From NCBI RefSeq assembly GCF_948472415.1, contig NZ_OX419519.1, positions 248,001 to 312,000 on the forward strand: a DNA stretch of 64,000 nucleotides, written 5' to 3'. How positions within the stretch are numbered: position 1 is the stretch's first letter; the number at the start of each line of letters is the position of its first letter. The stretch comes from Kitasatospora fiedleri. Lineage in GTDB: Bacteria; Actinomycetota; Actinomycetes; Streptomycetales; Streptomycetaceae. Both the position numbers and the translations under genes were made by a program. This document shows, in pieces, positions 52,835 to 61,575 of this stretch. Under the pieces are notes generated by a model. It was not told where the DNA came from and did not search any database. It was given only the letters and a program-made list of their open reading frames with translations.

Positions 52835-54208
52835 GTGAGACGTGTGACTGGTGCCGCCACTCCCGCGGACCCCCGCACCCCCTCGTCCCCGCCTCCGCCC
52901 CCACCTCCCCCACCACCACCGCCTTCCTCGCCGTCCGACCGGTTCGCCGCGCCCTGGTGGTCCGTGCCGCTCTCCGCGCTGGTCACGGTGGTCGGCGCGC
53001 TCGCGGCGATGGCGGCGGTGGCCGCGCTCGGCCTCTGGCTGGCGGGCGCGGACGACCTGCCGGGCGGCGGTTTCGGCCCGGTGCTGGCCGCGACGCTGCT
53101 GATGGCGCTGGGCGCACCGGCGCAGTTGGACGGCGGCGCGGCCTTCGTGGCGACCGCGCAGGGCGGGATCACCGCGATGCCGCTGTCGGTGACGCTGGTG
53201 GGTGCGCTGGTGGCGGCGTACCTGTTCCTGCGGCCGATGCGCCGCCACGCGGTGGTGGGCGGGCGGCTGTTGCTGGCCCGGGTGCTGGCGCTGGCGGCCG
53301 GCTGGGCGGTGGCGGTGCTGCTGCTGTCCGCGGCGGCGCGGCACTCCTTCACGGTGTCGACCGGCGATCCGCTGATCGACGAGCTGGGCGGGGCGTTCGG
53401 TGCGGCGCCGACGGTGGGGTTCCGGGTGGACCCGGGCCCGGCGGTGGGCTTCGACCTGCTGTGGCTGGCGGTGGTGGTGCTGCTGGCGCTGGCCGCCTCG
53501 CGGCGCGCGCCGTTGCCGACCGGCTGGGTGCGCTGGCACGGCACGCTGCGGCCGACGGTGCACGCGGTGCTGGTGCTGCTGCTGGTGTACGTGCTGCTGG
53601 GACTGGTGGGCGGCCTGGTGGCGGTGGTGACGGGCAGTGAGCCGCGGCAGACGCTGGCGGTGGTCTGCCTGGGGCTGCCGAACCTGGCGTGGCTGGGGTT
53701 CGGGGTGGGCCTCGGCGCGTCCTGGCACGGCCACGTCACGAACAGCCTGGGCCTGCCGTTCCCGCATCCGCTGGCGGCGGTGCTGCGCTCCGGGCGGGAC
53801 GTGACCCTGGACCTGGGCGCGCTGGCCGAGCAGAACGGCTGGGCGTGGCTGCTGCTGCCGCTGGCGGCGCTGCTGGTGCTGGCGGCGGGCGTGGTGGCGG
53901 CGGTCCGGGCGCGTCCGCCGCTGCCGGTGTGGCGGTCGGTGGTGCAGTCGGCCGTGGTGCTGGCGCTGGCGGTGCTGGCGGTGGGCCTGGTGTCCCGGGT
54001 GTCGGCGGTGTACGGGCTGTCGCTGCTGGGCCTGGGCGGCGAGGGGCGGACGGTGCTGGAGCCGGACCTGCTGACCGCCGTCCCGATCGCCGCCGGCTGG
54101 GGCGCCCTGTCCGGTCTGCTGGGCGCGCTGGTCGCCCGCCGGCGCTTTCGCGGCGGGGCCCCGCCCGGCGCCGCCGCGAAAGCGCCGGCGGGCCGGGCGG
54201 AACCCTGA
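52835..54208 (+). CDS. Streptophobe family membrane protein
   Basis: 457-aa intact protein. A poly-Pro N-terminus precedes about ten hydrophobic segments (LSALVTVVGALAAMAAVAAL, LLLARVLALAAGWAVAVLLL, VHAVLVLLLVYVLLGLVGGL and others) and FGVGLGASWHGHVTNSLGLP. Size, topology and the divergent DUF6777 partner identify the streptophobe family, named for restriction to streptomycetes and without known function. GTG 52835 is chosen for GAAGGG upstream; GTG 52844 is also possible. The last 25 codons form half of a long inverted repeat. Confidence 0.78.
   Translation: MRRVTGAATPADPRTPSSPPPPPPPPPPPPSSPSDRFAAPWWSVPLSALVTVVGALAAMAAVAALGLWLAGADDLPGGGFGPVLAATLLMALGAPAQLDGGAAFVATAQGGITAMPLSVTLVGALVAAYLFLRPMRRHAVVGGRLLLARVLALAAGWAVAVLLLSAAARHSFTVSTGDPLIDELGGAFGAAPTVGFRVDPGPAVGFDLLWLAVVVLLALAASRRAPLPTGWVRWHGTLRPTVHAVLVLLLVYVLLGLVGGLVAVVTGSEPRQTLAVVCLGLPNLAWLGFGVGLGASWHGHVTNSLGLPFPHPLAAVLRSGRDVTLDLGALAEQNGWAWLLLPLAALLVLAAGVVAAVRARPPLPVWRSVVQSAVVLALAVLAVGLVSRVSAVYGLSLLGLGGEGRTVLEPDLLTAVPIAAGWGALSGLLGALVARRRFRGGAPPGAAAKAPAGRAEP
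54134..54193 (+). terminator. Perfect 23-base inverted repeat inside the 3' end of the streptophobe gene
   Basis: 54134-54156 and 54171-54193 are exact reverse complements with a 14-base loop, and the stop codon comes 13 bases later. The hairpin is therefore coding and probably also the terminator. Confidence 0.7.
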
Positions 54209-54251
54209 CGCCTTGGACGCCCCTGTGCTCGCGCCCGGAACCCGGGGCGCG

Positions 54252-54290
54252 GTCAGCCGCGTCAGTCGCGTCAGTCGCGTCAGCAGCGTC
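54252..54290. repeat. 9-base GTCAGTCGC tandem repeat
   Basis: Five imperfect 9-base units run between the streptophobe and M1 peptidase genes and reach into the stop codon of the peptidase. Confidence 0.6.
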
Positions 54291-56142
54291 AGCCGTCGAT
54301 GCGGTGCTGCGTCCAGAAGGACGTCAGGTCGACCGTGGTCGCGGCCTGCGCGGCGGCCTTGAACTCGGCGGTGGTGGAGATCCCGTACCAGTGCGCCGCC
54401 GCGTAGTCGTGCAGCAGTTTGGTCATCGCGGTGTCGCCGATGGTGCGGCGCAGGTCGTGCAGGGCGCACTTGCCGTAGCCGTAGACGACCGTCGAGTAGC
54501 GGGAGGAGTGGGCGTCCCAGTAGGCCATCGAGTTGCTGATCTTCTCGGCGGAGGAGGCCCAGGAGGTGCTGTTCCAGCAGTTGGTGCCGGTCTTGCCCTG
54601 GGCGAGGTCGGTGGCGTAGTCGGTGAACGCCTCGTCCAGCCAGGGGTTGTTGTACTCGTCGTCGCCGACGATGCCGTACCACCACTGGTGGCCGATCTCG
54701 TGGGTGAGCGCGGTGGTGGAGACCAGGTCGAGGACGAAGCCGGGGTACTCCATGCCGCCGAACCAGAAGTTGTTGTCGATCACCGCGTCGAGTTTGCCGT
54801 AGGGGTAGGCGCCGAACCGTCCGGCGTGCGCGTCGACGGCGGACTTGGCGGTGCTCAGCATGGACTGCGCGTCGCTGGAGCTGATGCCGCTGACCGAGTA
54901 GACGTTGACCGCGGTGCCGGCCGCCGAGCTGCCGGATATTTTGCTGAACGGTCCGGCGGCCCAGGCGAACTCGCGGACGTTCTTCGCGGTGGCCGTGGTG
55001 ACGGTCCGTCCGCTGCTGCCGGGGGTGTCGACGGAGCTGCCGGTGGCGGGGACGAGCAGGCTGCTGGGGTGGTCGAGGGTGACGGTGTAGTCGGAGGCCA
55101 GGGTGTAGAAGGACTCACCGTTGTTGGTGTAGGGGTCCAGGTGCCAGCCGCCCGCGTCGCGCACCGCCAGGACGGGCAGCGCGTTGCCGATGAAGGCGAA
55201 GGCCCCGTCGCGGCCGAACCGGTCGGCGCCGGAGGGGACGGCGATGGACAGGTCGAAGCCGAGGCTGCCGCTCTGGCCCTGGGCGAGCGGCGCGGGCAGG
55301 GTGACCTTGAGCGCGGTGCAGCTGACGCTGAGCGCGCCGGCGGTGCCGCCGGTCAGGTTGCTGACGGTGACGGGCGTGCTGGGGCAGCTGCCGTGGGCGT
55401 TGTCCCAGAGCCGCAGGTAGACCTCGGTCAGCGGGGTCGCCGAGGGGTTGGTGAAGCCGATGCCTTGGTGCCCGGTCCAGGTGGCGCCGCTGGTGTCGCT
55501 GCTCAGGCTGACGGTGTACCCGGTGGGGGCCGGGGTGCGGGTGGCGTCGGTGGTGGGCGGGGTGGTGGTGCCGCCGGAGACGTCGAGCGCGAAGTCGTCG
55601 AGCACGAAGCTGGTCTGCAGGCTGGCGTCCTCGACGCCGCTGAAGGCGAGGCTGACGGTCTGTCCGGCGTACGCGGAGACGTCGAGCGTCTTCTTCACGT
55701 AGCCGGCGGCGGCGTCCAGGTTGGAGTAAGTGGCGAGGGTGGTGCTGCCGAGCTTCGCGGTCAGTTTGTCGTACGCCGTGGTCTTGGTGGTCTCGGCGGT
55801 GTCGACGTGCAGCCAGAAGCTCAGGGTGGCGCTGGTGCAGCCCGCGGGGAGGGTCACGGTCTGCGCGAGCGTCTCGGTGTGCGCCGAGCCGTAGCCGTTC
55901 AGCCAGGCGAAGGACGTCCCGCCGTGGGCGCTCTGCCCGCTCTCGCTGGTGATCACGCCGCTGGACGAGGTCCAGGGCGAACTTCCGGACTCGAACCCGC
56001 CGTTCACGACCACCTGGGCCGGCGTGCAGGCGGCGGCCTGCGCGACGGTCGCGGTGGCGGTCACGGTGCCGGCGGCGACGAGCACGGTGGTGCCCAGGAC
56101 GGCGACGGCGCGGGTGGCGAGGGCGCGGAGTCTGTTGCTCAT
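54289..56142 (-). CDS. Secreted M1 family metallopeptidase with N-terminal carbohydrate-binding-like domain
   Basis: 617-aa intact exoenzyme. A signal peptide (to about AQAAA, residue 38) is followed by a galactose-binding-like module (VVVNGGFESGSSPWTSSSG, LDDFALDVSGG), a Thr/Pro linker, and an M1 aminopeptidase-like domain. The zinc site is HEIGHQWWYG followed after 18 residues by the Glu of NPWLDEAFTD; the exopeptidase-type NFWFGGMEYPG stands where GAMEN is usual. GAGGAG precedes ATG 56142. It presumably trims extracellular peptides and may bind a glycan. Confidence 0.87.
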   Translation of the reverse strand: MSNRLRALATRAVAVLGTTVLVAAGTVTATATVAQAAACTPAQVVVNGGFESGSSPWTSSSGVITSESGQSAHGGTSFAWLNGYGSAHTETLAQTVTLPAGCTSATLSFWLHVDTAETTKTTAYDKLTAKLGSTTLATYSNLDAAAGYVKKTLDVSAYAGQTVSLAFSGVEDASLQTSFVLDDFALDVSGGTTTPPTTDATRTPAPTGYTVSLSSDTSGATWTGHQGIGFTNPSATPLTEVYLRLWDNAHGSCPSTPVTVSNLTGGTAGALSVSCTALKVTLPAPLAQGQSGSLGFDLSIAVPSGADRFGRDGAFAFIGNALPVLAVRDAGGWHLDPYTNNGESFYTLASDYTVTLDHPSSLLVPATGSSVDTPGSSGRTVTTATAKNVREFAWAAGPFSKISGSSAAGTAVNVYSVSGISSSDAQSMLSTAKSAVDAHAGRFGAYPYGKLDAVIDNNFWFGGMEYPGFVLDLVSTTALTHEIGHQWWYGIVGDDEYNNPWLDEAFTDYATDLAQGKTGTNCWNSTSWASSAEKISNSMAYWDAHSSRYSTVVYGYGKCALHDLRRTIGDTAMTKLLHDYAAAHWYGISTTAEFKAAAQAATTVDLTSFWTQHRIDG

Positions 56143-56264
56143 GGTGCTCCTCTCGGTCGCCAGGGTCTGTGGGGGCCCTGGCCGAGGGGCAGACTGCCAG
56201 CAAACACCCGACTGTGAAAGGTGCATGCCACTGATCGTTACGCCCCGGAAACGAGCGGAAACCT

Positions 56265-57347
56265 TCAGGGTTCGAACACCGGCCGCGCCCAGGCCGGCGG
56301 CCGCGGCGGCCGGTCCGCCCCCGGGACGACCGAGGGAACGGCCGGCGGAACAGCCTCCGGGACGACCCGCGGAGCAGCCGGGCGCGCACCCCGGGGAGCC
56401 TCGCGGGACGCGGGGCGCGGGGCGCTGCGCGGGTCCGTCGCCGCCCGCAGCGCCGCGACGAATTCCAGGCAGCTCCCGTACCGCGCGTCGGGCCGCTTCG
56501 CCATCGCCCGCTCCAGCACCGCGCCCACCTCGGCGGGCAGGTCCGCGCGCCGCTCCCGGACGTCCGGCGGCGGGTCGTTGAGGTGCGCCCAGAGCAGTGC
56601 CAGGTCGTCGTCGCGCCGGTAGGGCGGGCCGCCGGTGAGCATCTCGAACACCACGCAGCCCAGGCTGTACACGTCGCACCGCCCGTCCACGGGCTTGCCG
56701 GAGATCTGCTCGGGGGCCACGTAGTCGAGGGTGCCGACGAACTGGCCGACGCTGGTCAGGCCGGTCAGCGAGAGCGACTTCTTGGTCAGGCCGAAGTCGG
56801 TCAGGTAGGCGTGCTCGGGGCGGTCGGGGTCGGTGCCCTCGGCGATCAGCACGTTGCCCGGTTTGACGTCCCGGTGGACCAGGTCGTGGGCGTGCGCGGC
56901 GTCCAGCGCGCTGGCCACCTGGACGGCGATCCGCACGGTCTGGGCGGCGGTCAGCGGCCCCTGCCGGTCGAGCAGCGCGCGCAGGTCGCGGCCGCGCACG
57001 TACCGCATGGCCAGGTAGAGCACGCCCTCGGCCTCGCCCGCGTCGTACACCGGGACGATGTTCGGATGGTCGAGCGAGGCGGCGACGTGCGACTCCCGGA
57101 CGAAGCGCTGCCGGAAGTTCTCGTTGCGGGCCAGCTCGGGGGCCAGCAGCTTGACCGCGACGGTGCGGCCCAGCCGCAGGTCCTCGGCGCGGTAGACCAC
57201 CGCCATGCCGCCCCGCCCCAGCACGTGCTCCAGCCGGTAGCCGGCCAGCGTGCGCCCGTCCAACTCGCCGGGCTCCGCGGCGGCGGCCGGCGGACCGGCC
57301 TGCGCGGCAGGCCGCCCGGAGGGTTCGGAGGACCGTTCCCCTGACAT
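56265..57347 (-). CDS. Ser/Thr protein kinase, soluble
   Basis: 360-aa intact Hanks-type kinase. Glycine loop LGRGGMAVVYRAED, Lys in TVAVKLL, catalytic HRDVKPGNVL, DFG in YLTDFGLTKKSLSL, and YVAPEQ. The activation loop has several Ser/Thr residues. No membrane helix follows; residues 305-360 are a Pro/Ala/Arg tail. It starts 4 bases after the preceding gene, whose own start is 3 bases after the FHA-ABC gene, so the three form one operon. The FHA domains of the transporter are obvious candidates for its phosphothreonine targets. Confidence 0.9.
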   Translation of the reverse strand: MSGERSSEPSGRPAAQAGPPAAAAEPGELDGRTLAGYRLEHVLGRGGMAVVYRAEDLRLGRTVAVKLLAPELARNENFRQRFVRESHVAASLDHPNIVPVYDAGEAEGVLYLAMRYVRGRDLRALLDRQGPLTAAQTVRIAVQVASALDAAHAHDLVHRDVKPGNVLIAEGTDPDRPEHAYLTDFGLTKKSLSLTGLTSVGQFVGTLDYVAPEQISGKPVDGRCDVYSLGCVVFEMLTGGPPYRRDDDLALLWAHLNDPPPDVRERRADLPAEVGAVLERAMAKRPDARYGSCLEFVAALRAATDPRSAPRPASREAPRGARPAAPRVVPEAVPPAVPSVVPGADRPPRPPAWARPVFEP

Positions 57348-57351
57348 CGGG

Positions 57352-57852
57352 TCAGCCCCGGTCGGGCGCGCGGTCGGCCGCCGCGTAGCCCTGGAGCTGG
57401 GCGGCGTCGCAGTAGTACCAGCGGCCCCGGTCGAGGTCGAGCAGCCAGGCGTCGGAGCCGTCCAGCACCGCGCCGAGCCGCAGCTCGCGGGTGCCGTCGC
57501 GGAAGGTCTCCAGGTCGATCCGGCCGGCCGCCCAGTCGTCGACCAGCCGCCGGTAGGTGGCCAGCGAGCGTTCCAGCGCGGCGAGCAGCGGACGCGGGTC
57601 CTCGGTGGTGGCGAGCGGGCCGCCGGCCGACGGGGGGCGCTGCGGGAGGGCGACCAGAAGGCGTCCGTCGACCCATGCGGACCAGCCGTTGGAGCAGACG
57701 ATCCGGGCCCAGTTGCCGTGGGCCTCGGCGAGCGCGACCGGCAGCAGCGGGTCGAGCGGCACTCCGGCGGCGGCCGGGTCGGGCGCGGTCCAGGTCGGCA
57801 GGCCGTCGGCCGGGACGACGTGGGTGGGCCGGAATCCGTCGGGCGGGCCCAT
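57352..57852 (-). CDS. Hypothetical protein between FHA-ABC transporter and kinase
   Basis: 166-aa intact protein of no family I can name. The first half has an SH3-like or beta-rich feel (NWARIVCSNGWSAWVDGRLL); the second a helix (LLAALERSLATYRRLVDDWA) and a W-rich end (DGSDAWLLDLDRGRWYYCDA). The WYYCD-type repeat of a short W-x-Y unit recalls substrate-binding tails of kinase partners. No signal or membrane segment. Tight spacing on both sides (3 and 4 bases) says it works with the kinase and the transporter. Confidence 0.75.
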   Translation of the reverse strand: MGPPDGFRPTHVVPADGLPTWTAPDPAAAGVPLDPLLPVALAEAHGNWARIVCSNGWSAWVDGRLLVALPQRPPSAGGPLATTEDPRPLLAALERSLATYRRLVDDWAAGRIDLETFRDGTRELRLGAVLDGSDAWLLDLDRGRWYYCDAAQLQGYAAADRAPDRG

Positions 57853-57855
57853 GCG

Positions 57856-60235
57856 CTACCGCCGCATCACGGCGGGTTCGTGCCGGCGCAGCAGTCGGGC
57901 GACGACCAGTCCGTACGCGACGGCCAGCACGATCAGCATCCCCAGGTCGAGCAGCCAGGTGCCCGGCCGGTGCGCGAACAGCGGGTCGTCGGTGAGCTCG
58001 CCGGGCACGGTGGCGTGCAGGTCGATGGTGGCGGCCATCGCGCCGAGCGCCCAGCGGGACGGGACCAGCCAGGACAGCTGGTTGAGCACCGGGATGTGGT
58101 CGAGTTGCAGCAGCGCCCCGCAGAACACCACCTGGACGATGGCGACCAGCACCAGCAGCGGCATGGTCACCTCCTCCTTCTTGACCAGCGCGGAGATCAG
58201 CAGGCCGAGCATCATCGCGGTGAGCGAGAGCAGCGCCACGGCGAGGGTGATCTCCAGCAGCGGCGGGAGGAACACCCCGCTGCCGCCCTGCGGTCTGAGC
58301 TTCACGCCGATCAGCGCGACCATGGTCAGCACCACCGACTGGACGACCGTGACGGTGCCCAGCACGACGATCTTCGAGCACAGGTAGGCGGATCTGGACA
58401 GGCCGACGGCGCGTTCGCGCTGGTAGATCGTCCGCTCCTTGACCAGTTCGCGCACCGCGTTGGCGGCGCCGGTGAGCACCCGCCGACGCACAGGATCAGC
58501 AGCGCGTTCAGCGCGGTGTCCTGGTCGAGCCGGCTGCCGGCCAGGGCGTGCGCCATCGCGCCCATGACGAACGGCAGCGCGATCATCACGGCGAGGAAGG
58601 TCCGGTCGGCGGAGAGCGCGCTGGCGTAGCGGCGGCAGAGCGTGCCGACCTGTTTGCGCCAGCGCCGCGGCCGGGGCGCTGGCGCGGGAACGATCCCGGC
58701 CTCCGGCCGCTCCCGCTCGGCGGGGGCGAGCGCGCCGGGCCAGTCGCCGGGGCCGCCGGCCGGGCCGCTGACGTAGCTGCGGTAGGGGGTGGAGGCGCGG
58801 AACTCGCCGGCCCAGTCGCGGTCGGTCTGGTTCTCGAACGCCTCGAAGGCGTCCGGCCAGTGCGCGAACCCGAAGTGCTCCAGCGTCTCGCCGGGCGGCC
58901 CGTACCAGGCGGTGCGCCCGCCGGGGGCGAGCAGCAGCAGCCGGTCGCACAGGTCGAGGCTGAGCACGCTGTGGGTGACCACGATGACGGTCCGCCCGTC
59001 GTCGGCGAGGCCGCGCAGCATCTGCATCACGGACCGGTCCATGCCGGGGTCGAGCCCGCTGGTGGGCTCGTCGAGGAAGAGCAGGGACGGTTTGGTGAGC
59101 AGTTCGAGGGCCACGCTGACCCGCTTGCGCTGGCCGCCGGAGAGGCTGGAGATGACCTGGTCGGCGCGTCTGCCGAGGCCGAGTTCGTCGATCACCTCGT
59201 CGACCCGGGCGGCCCGCTCCTCGGGCGCGGTGTCGTCGGGGAAGCGCAGTTCGGCGGCGTACGCCAGGGCCTTCCGGACCGGTAGCTGGGTGTGCAGGAT
59301 GTCGTCCTGCGGGACGAGGCCGATCCGGCGGCGCAGTTCGGCGTAGTCGCGGTAGAGGTCGCGGCCGTCGTAGCGGACGGTGCCGCGGTCGGCGGGGCGC
59401 AGCCCGGTGAGCGCGTTGAGCAGGGTGGACTTGCCGGCGCCGCTGGGCCCGGCCACCGCGAGCAGGCACTTCTGGCCGACCGGGAAGGTGACCCCGTCGA
59501 GCAGGGTGCGGCCGTCGGCGACCTGGACGGTGAGGTCCTCCACATCGAGGTCGATGTCGCCGGTGTCGACGAACTCCTGCAGTTCGTCCCGACCAGGCAG
59601 AACACCGAATGGCCGATTCCGACCAGGTCACCGGGCCCGACGGGGGCCTGGCGCACGGGCCGGCCGTTCAGGTAGGTCCCGTTGTGGCTGTCCAGGTCGG
59701 CGATCCGGTAGCCGCCGCCGGGCGCGGCGCGCAGCTCGGCGTGGGCCGGGAGACCGACAGGTCGCCGACCACCAGGTCGTTGTCGGGGCGCGGCCGATCC
59801 GCACCACCCTGGTCGGCAGCGGCATGACGCTGGACGGCGGCCGGCGGGAGCCGGTGATCGCGGTCAGCGCGGACGGGCGGCTGCCGGGCAGCGGGTGCAC
59901 GGCGGTCGGTTCGGGCAGCGCGCTGAACGTGCAGCGCAGCCCGTCGCCCGGGCTGCCCAGGCACAACACGGTGCCCGGCCCGATCTCCAGGTGGACGACC
60001 CGGTGGCCGTCGGCGGCGTAGGTGCCGTTGGTGGAGCCGGTGTCGTCGACGAACCAGTGGCCGTCACCGGCGTGCAGTTGCGCGTGGTGCCAGGAGACCC
60101 GCGGGTCGGTCAGCACGATGTCGCCGGTGGGGTCGCGTCCGAGTGCGTACCTGCGGCTCGCGTGATGACCGTGGAGTCGCCGTCGGTTTCGAGGATCAGT
60201 CTCGGCGCGGTGAGCGCACCCTCTCGCTCTCCCAT
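57856..60235 (-). CDS. FHA-FHA-ABC ATPase-ABC2 permease fusion transporter
   Basis: About 794 aa. Two N-terminal FHA domains (YALGRDPTGDIVLTDPRVSW with HHAQL and DDTGSTNGTY; then DNDLVVGDLSVSRPHAEL and NGTYLNGRPV) bind phosphothreonine. An ABCG-like ATPase follows: Walker A GPSGAGKST, signature LSGGQRKRVS, Walker B LLFLDEPTSGLD. The C-terminus is an ABC2 membrane domain of about six helices (FLAVMIALPFVMGAMAHALA, ISALVKKEEVTMPLLVLVAI). Frame moves near 60165, 59795, 59750, 59590 and 58480. ATG 60235 is the best start. Phosphorylation-controlled export is inferred. Confidence 0.85.
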
Positions 60236-60380
60236 AGCTCGATGCTAGACCGCGCGGTGGGCACCCGCCCGGGGGGCGGTTTTCAGCCCTTCGGGTGACA
60301 GTGGGAAGCGGCCGCCCCGGATCGGGTACCTGTGGGGTCGGGACCGAGCGTCCCGTTGGGCGGCGGATGGGAGCTGGCTT

Positions 60381-60658
60381 GTGAACACCTGGGCAACCTG
60401 GACCACTCAGGGCATTCTGTCCGGCCACGGCGGCGTGCGGACCGTCGAGATCGGCGTCATCACCGGGGACCTGACGGTGCACACCATGTGGATCGAGGGC
60501 GAGGCGCGGCTGACCGTGCAGTACAGCGGCGCGCTCGACTGGTTCACCGTGGAGGGCAGCCCGTGGCCGCCGCGGACGAGGCGACGGCGCGCGAGGTGCA
60601 CCAGCACATGGTCGAGGCCGTGAAGACGGGCGGAGGTGCCACCGCTCCACGGTCCTGA
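60381..60658 (+). CDS. Small hypothetical protein
   Basis: About 92 aa. NTWATWTTQGILSGHGGVRT, VEIGVITGDLTVHTMWIEGE and LTVQYSGALDWFTVEGSPW form a compact beta-rich domain; one base lost near 60565 leads into DEATAREVHQHMVEAVKTGG. GTG 60381 follows GGGAG. Not recognised. It is divergent from the FHA-ABC transporter, with 145 bases between them. Confidence 0.65.
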
Positions 60659-60782
60659 CCGGAGGCCCGGCCCGGGCCGCCGCCGACCCGCCGTCGGCCG
60701 CGGCCCGGGTTCCGTGCGTCCCGGCCCGGCGCTCGGCGTCCGGAGCACGGACCGTCGGGTCCTGGGTTGTCGGGCCGTCGGG

Positions 60783-61562
60783 TCACGGGCAGGCGTAGGC
60801 GAACGCGGCCTCGGCGTAGTGCCCGCTGCCGTTGGCCCCCTCCAGGACCTCCAGCCGCGCGTCGGCGGCGAACTCGCCGTGTCCCCGGAAGCTCCACTCC
60901 AGCGTGACGTCGGTGTGCCGGTGCCCGGCCGCCACGTGCTGGACGAACGGCCCGGAGACGGTGCCGTCGTTGCGCAGCCACCGGTAGGTCACCCGGCCCG
61001 CGCCGCCGTCGGTCTCCAGCGTCCCGGTGACCACGGCGGTCCCGTCGCACCCGGGCCCGGCGGACGCGGTCCCCGCCGTCACGCCCACCACCTCGACGGG
61101 GCGCCCGTACCGCTCCCACAGCAGGTACCCGAGCAGCGCGAGCAGGAGCACCAGCGGCACCAGCAGCCACCTGTCCCACCGCCGTGGCGACGGCGCCGCC
61201 GCCACGGCCTCCCCGCGCCAGACCGCGACGGCCCCGGGCGGCACCCCGGGGCCGTACCGCCGCAACTCGCCCTCCGGCGCGGGCCCACCGGGCTCGGGAA
61301 GGGTCGCGGCGAGGTCCACGGGAGGCGGCGCCACCGGACCCAGCCGGACGGTCTGGGCCGCGTCGTCCAGCCGGACGGTCTGCTCGGCGTCGGACGGCGG
61401 TGGCGGTGGCGGGACGGCCGGGCGGAGCTGGACGGTCCGCAGGTCGTCCTGCGGGGCGGCGGCGGATCGCAGTTGGACCGTCCGGTCCGGGTCGTTGCGC
61501 CTGCGGACCGGCCCGAGCCGGAAGCCGGGGCGGGGATCGGGGTCGGGGGCGTTGTCGGTCAT
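60783..61562 (-). CDS. Single-pass membrane protein with four TVxL motifs
   Basis: 259-aa intact protein, no family recognised. The cytoplasmic part has four near-identical Thr motifs: RTVQLR (residues 27-32), RTVQLR (42-47), QTVRLD (61-66) and QTVRLG (70-75), separated by Pro/Ala spacers. One helix (LLVPLVLLLALLGYLLW, about 133-149) follows, then an extracellular beta domain (GGAGRVTYRWLRNDGTVSGP, VTLEWSFRGHGEF) ending in Cys-Pro. That domain resembles the outer domain of the kinase encoded just upstream (61576), suggesting a partner and substrate. Confidence 0.75.
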   Translation of the reverse strand: MTDNAPDPDPRPGFRLGPVRRRNDPDRTVQLRSAAAPQDDLRTVQLRPAVPPPPPPSDAEQTVRLDDAAQTVRLGPVAPPPVDLAATLPEPGGPAPEGELRRYGPGVPPGAVAVWRGEAVAAAPSPRRWDRWLLVPLVLLLALLGYLLWERYGRPVEVVGVTAGTASAGPGCDGTAVVTGTLETDGGAGRVTYRWLRNDGTVSGPFVQHVAAGHRHTDVTLEWSFRGHGEFAADARLEVLEGANGSGHYAEAAFAYACP

Positions 61563-61575
61563 CGTCGTGCTCCTC

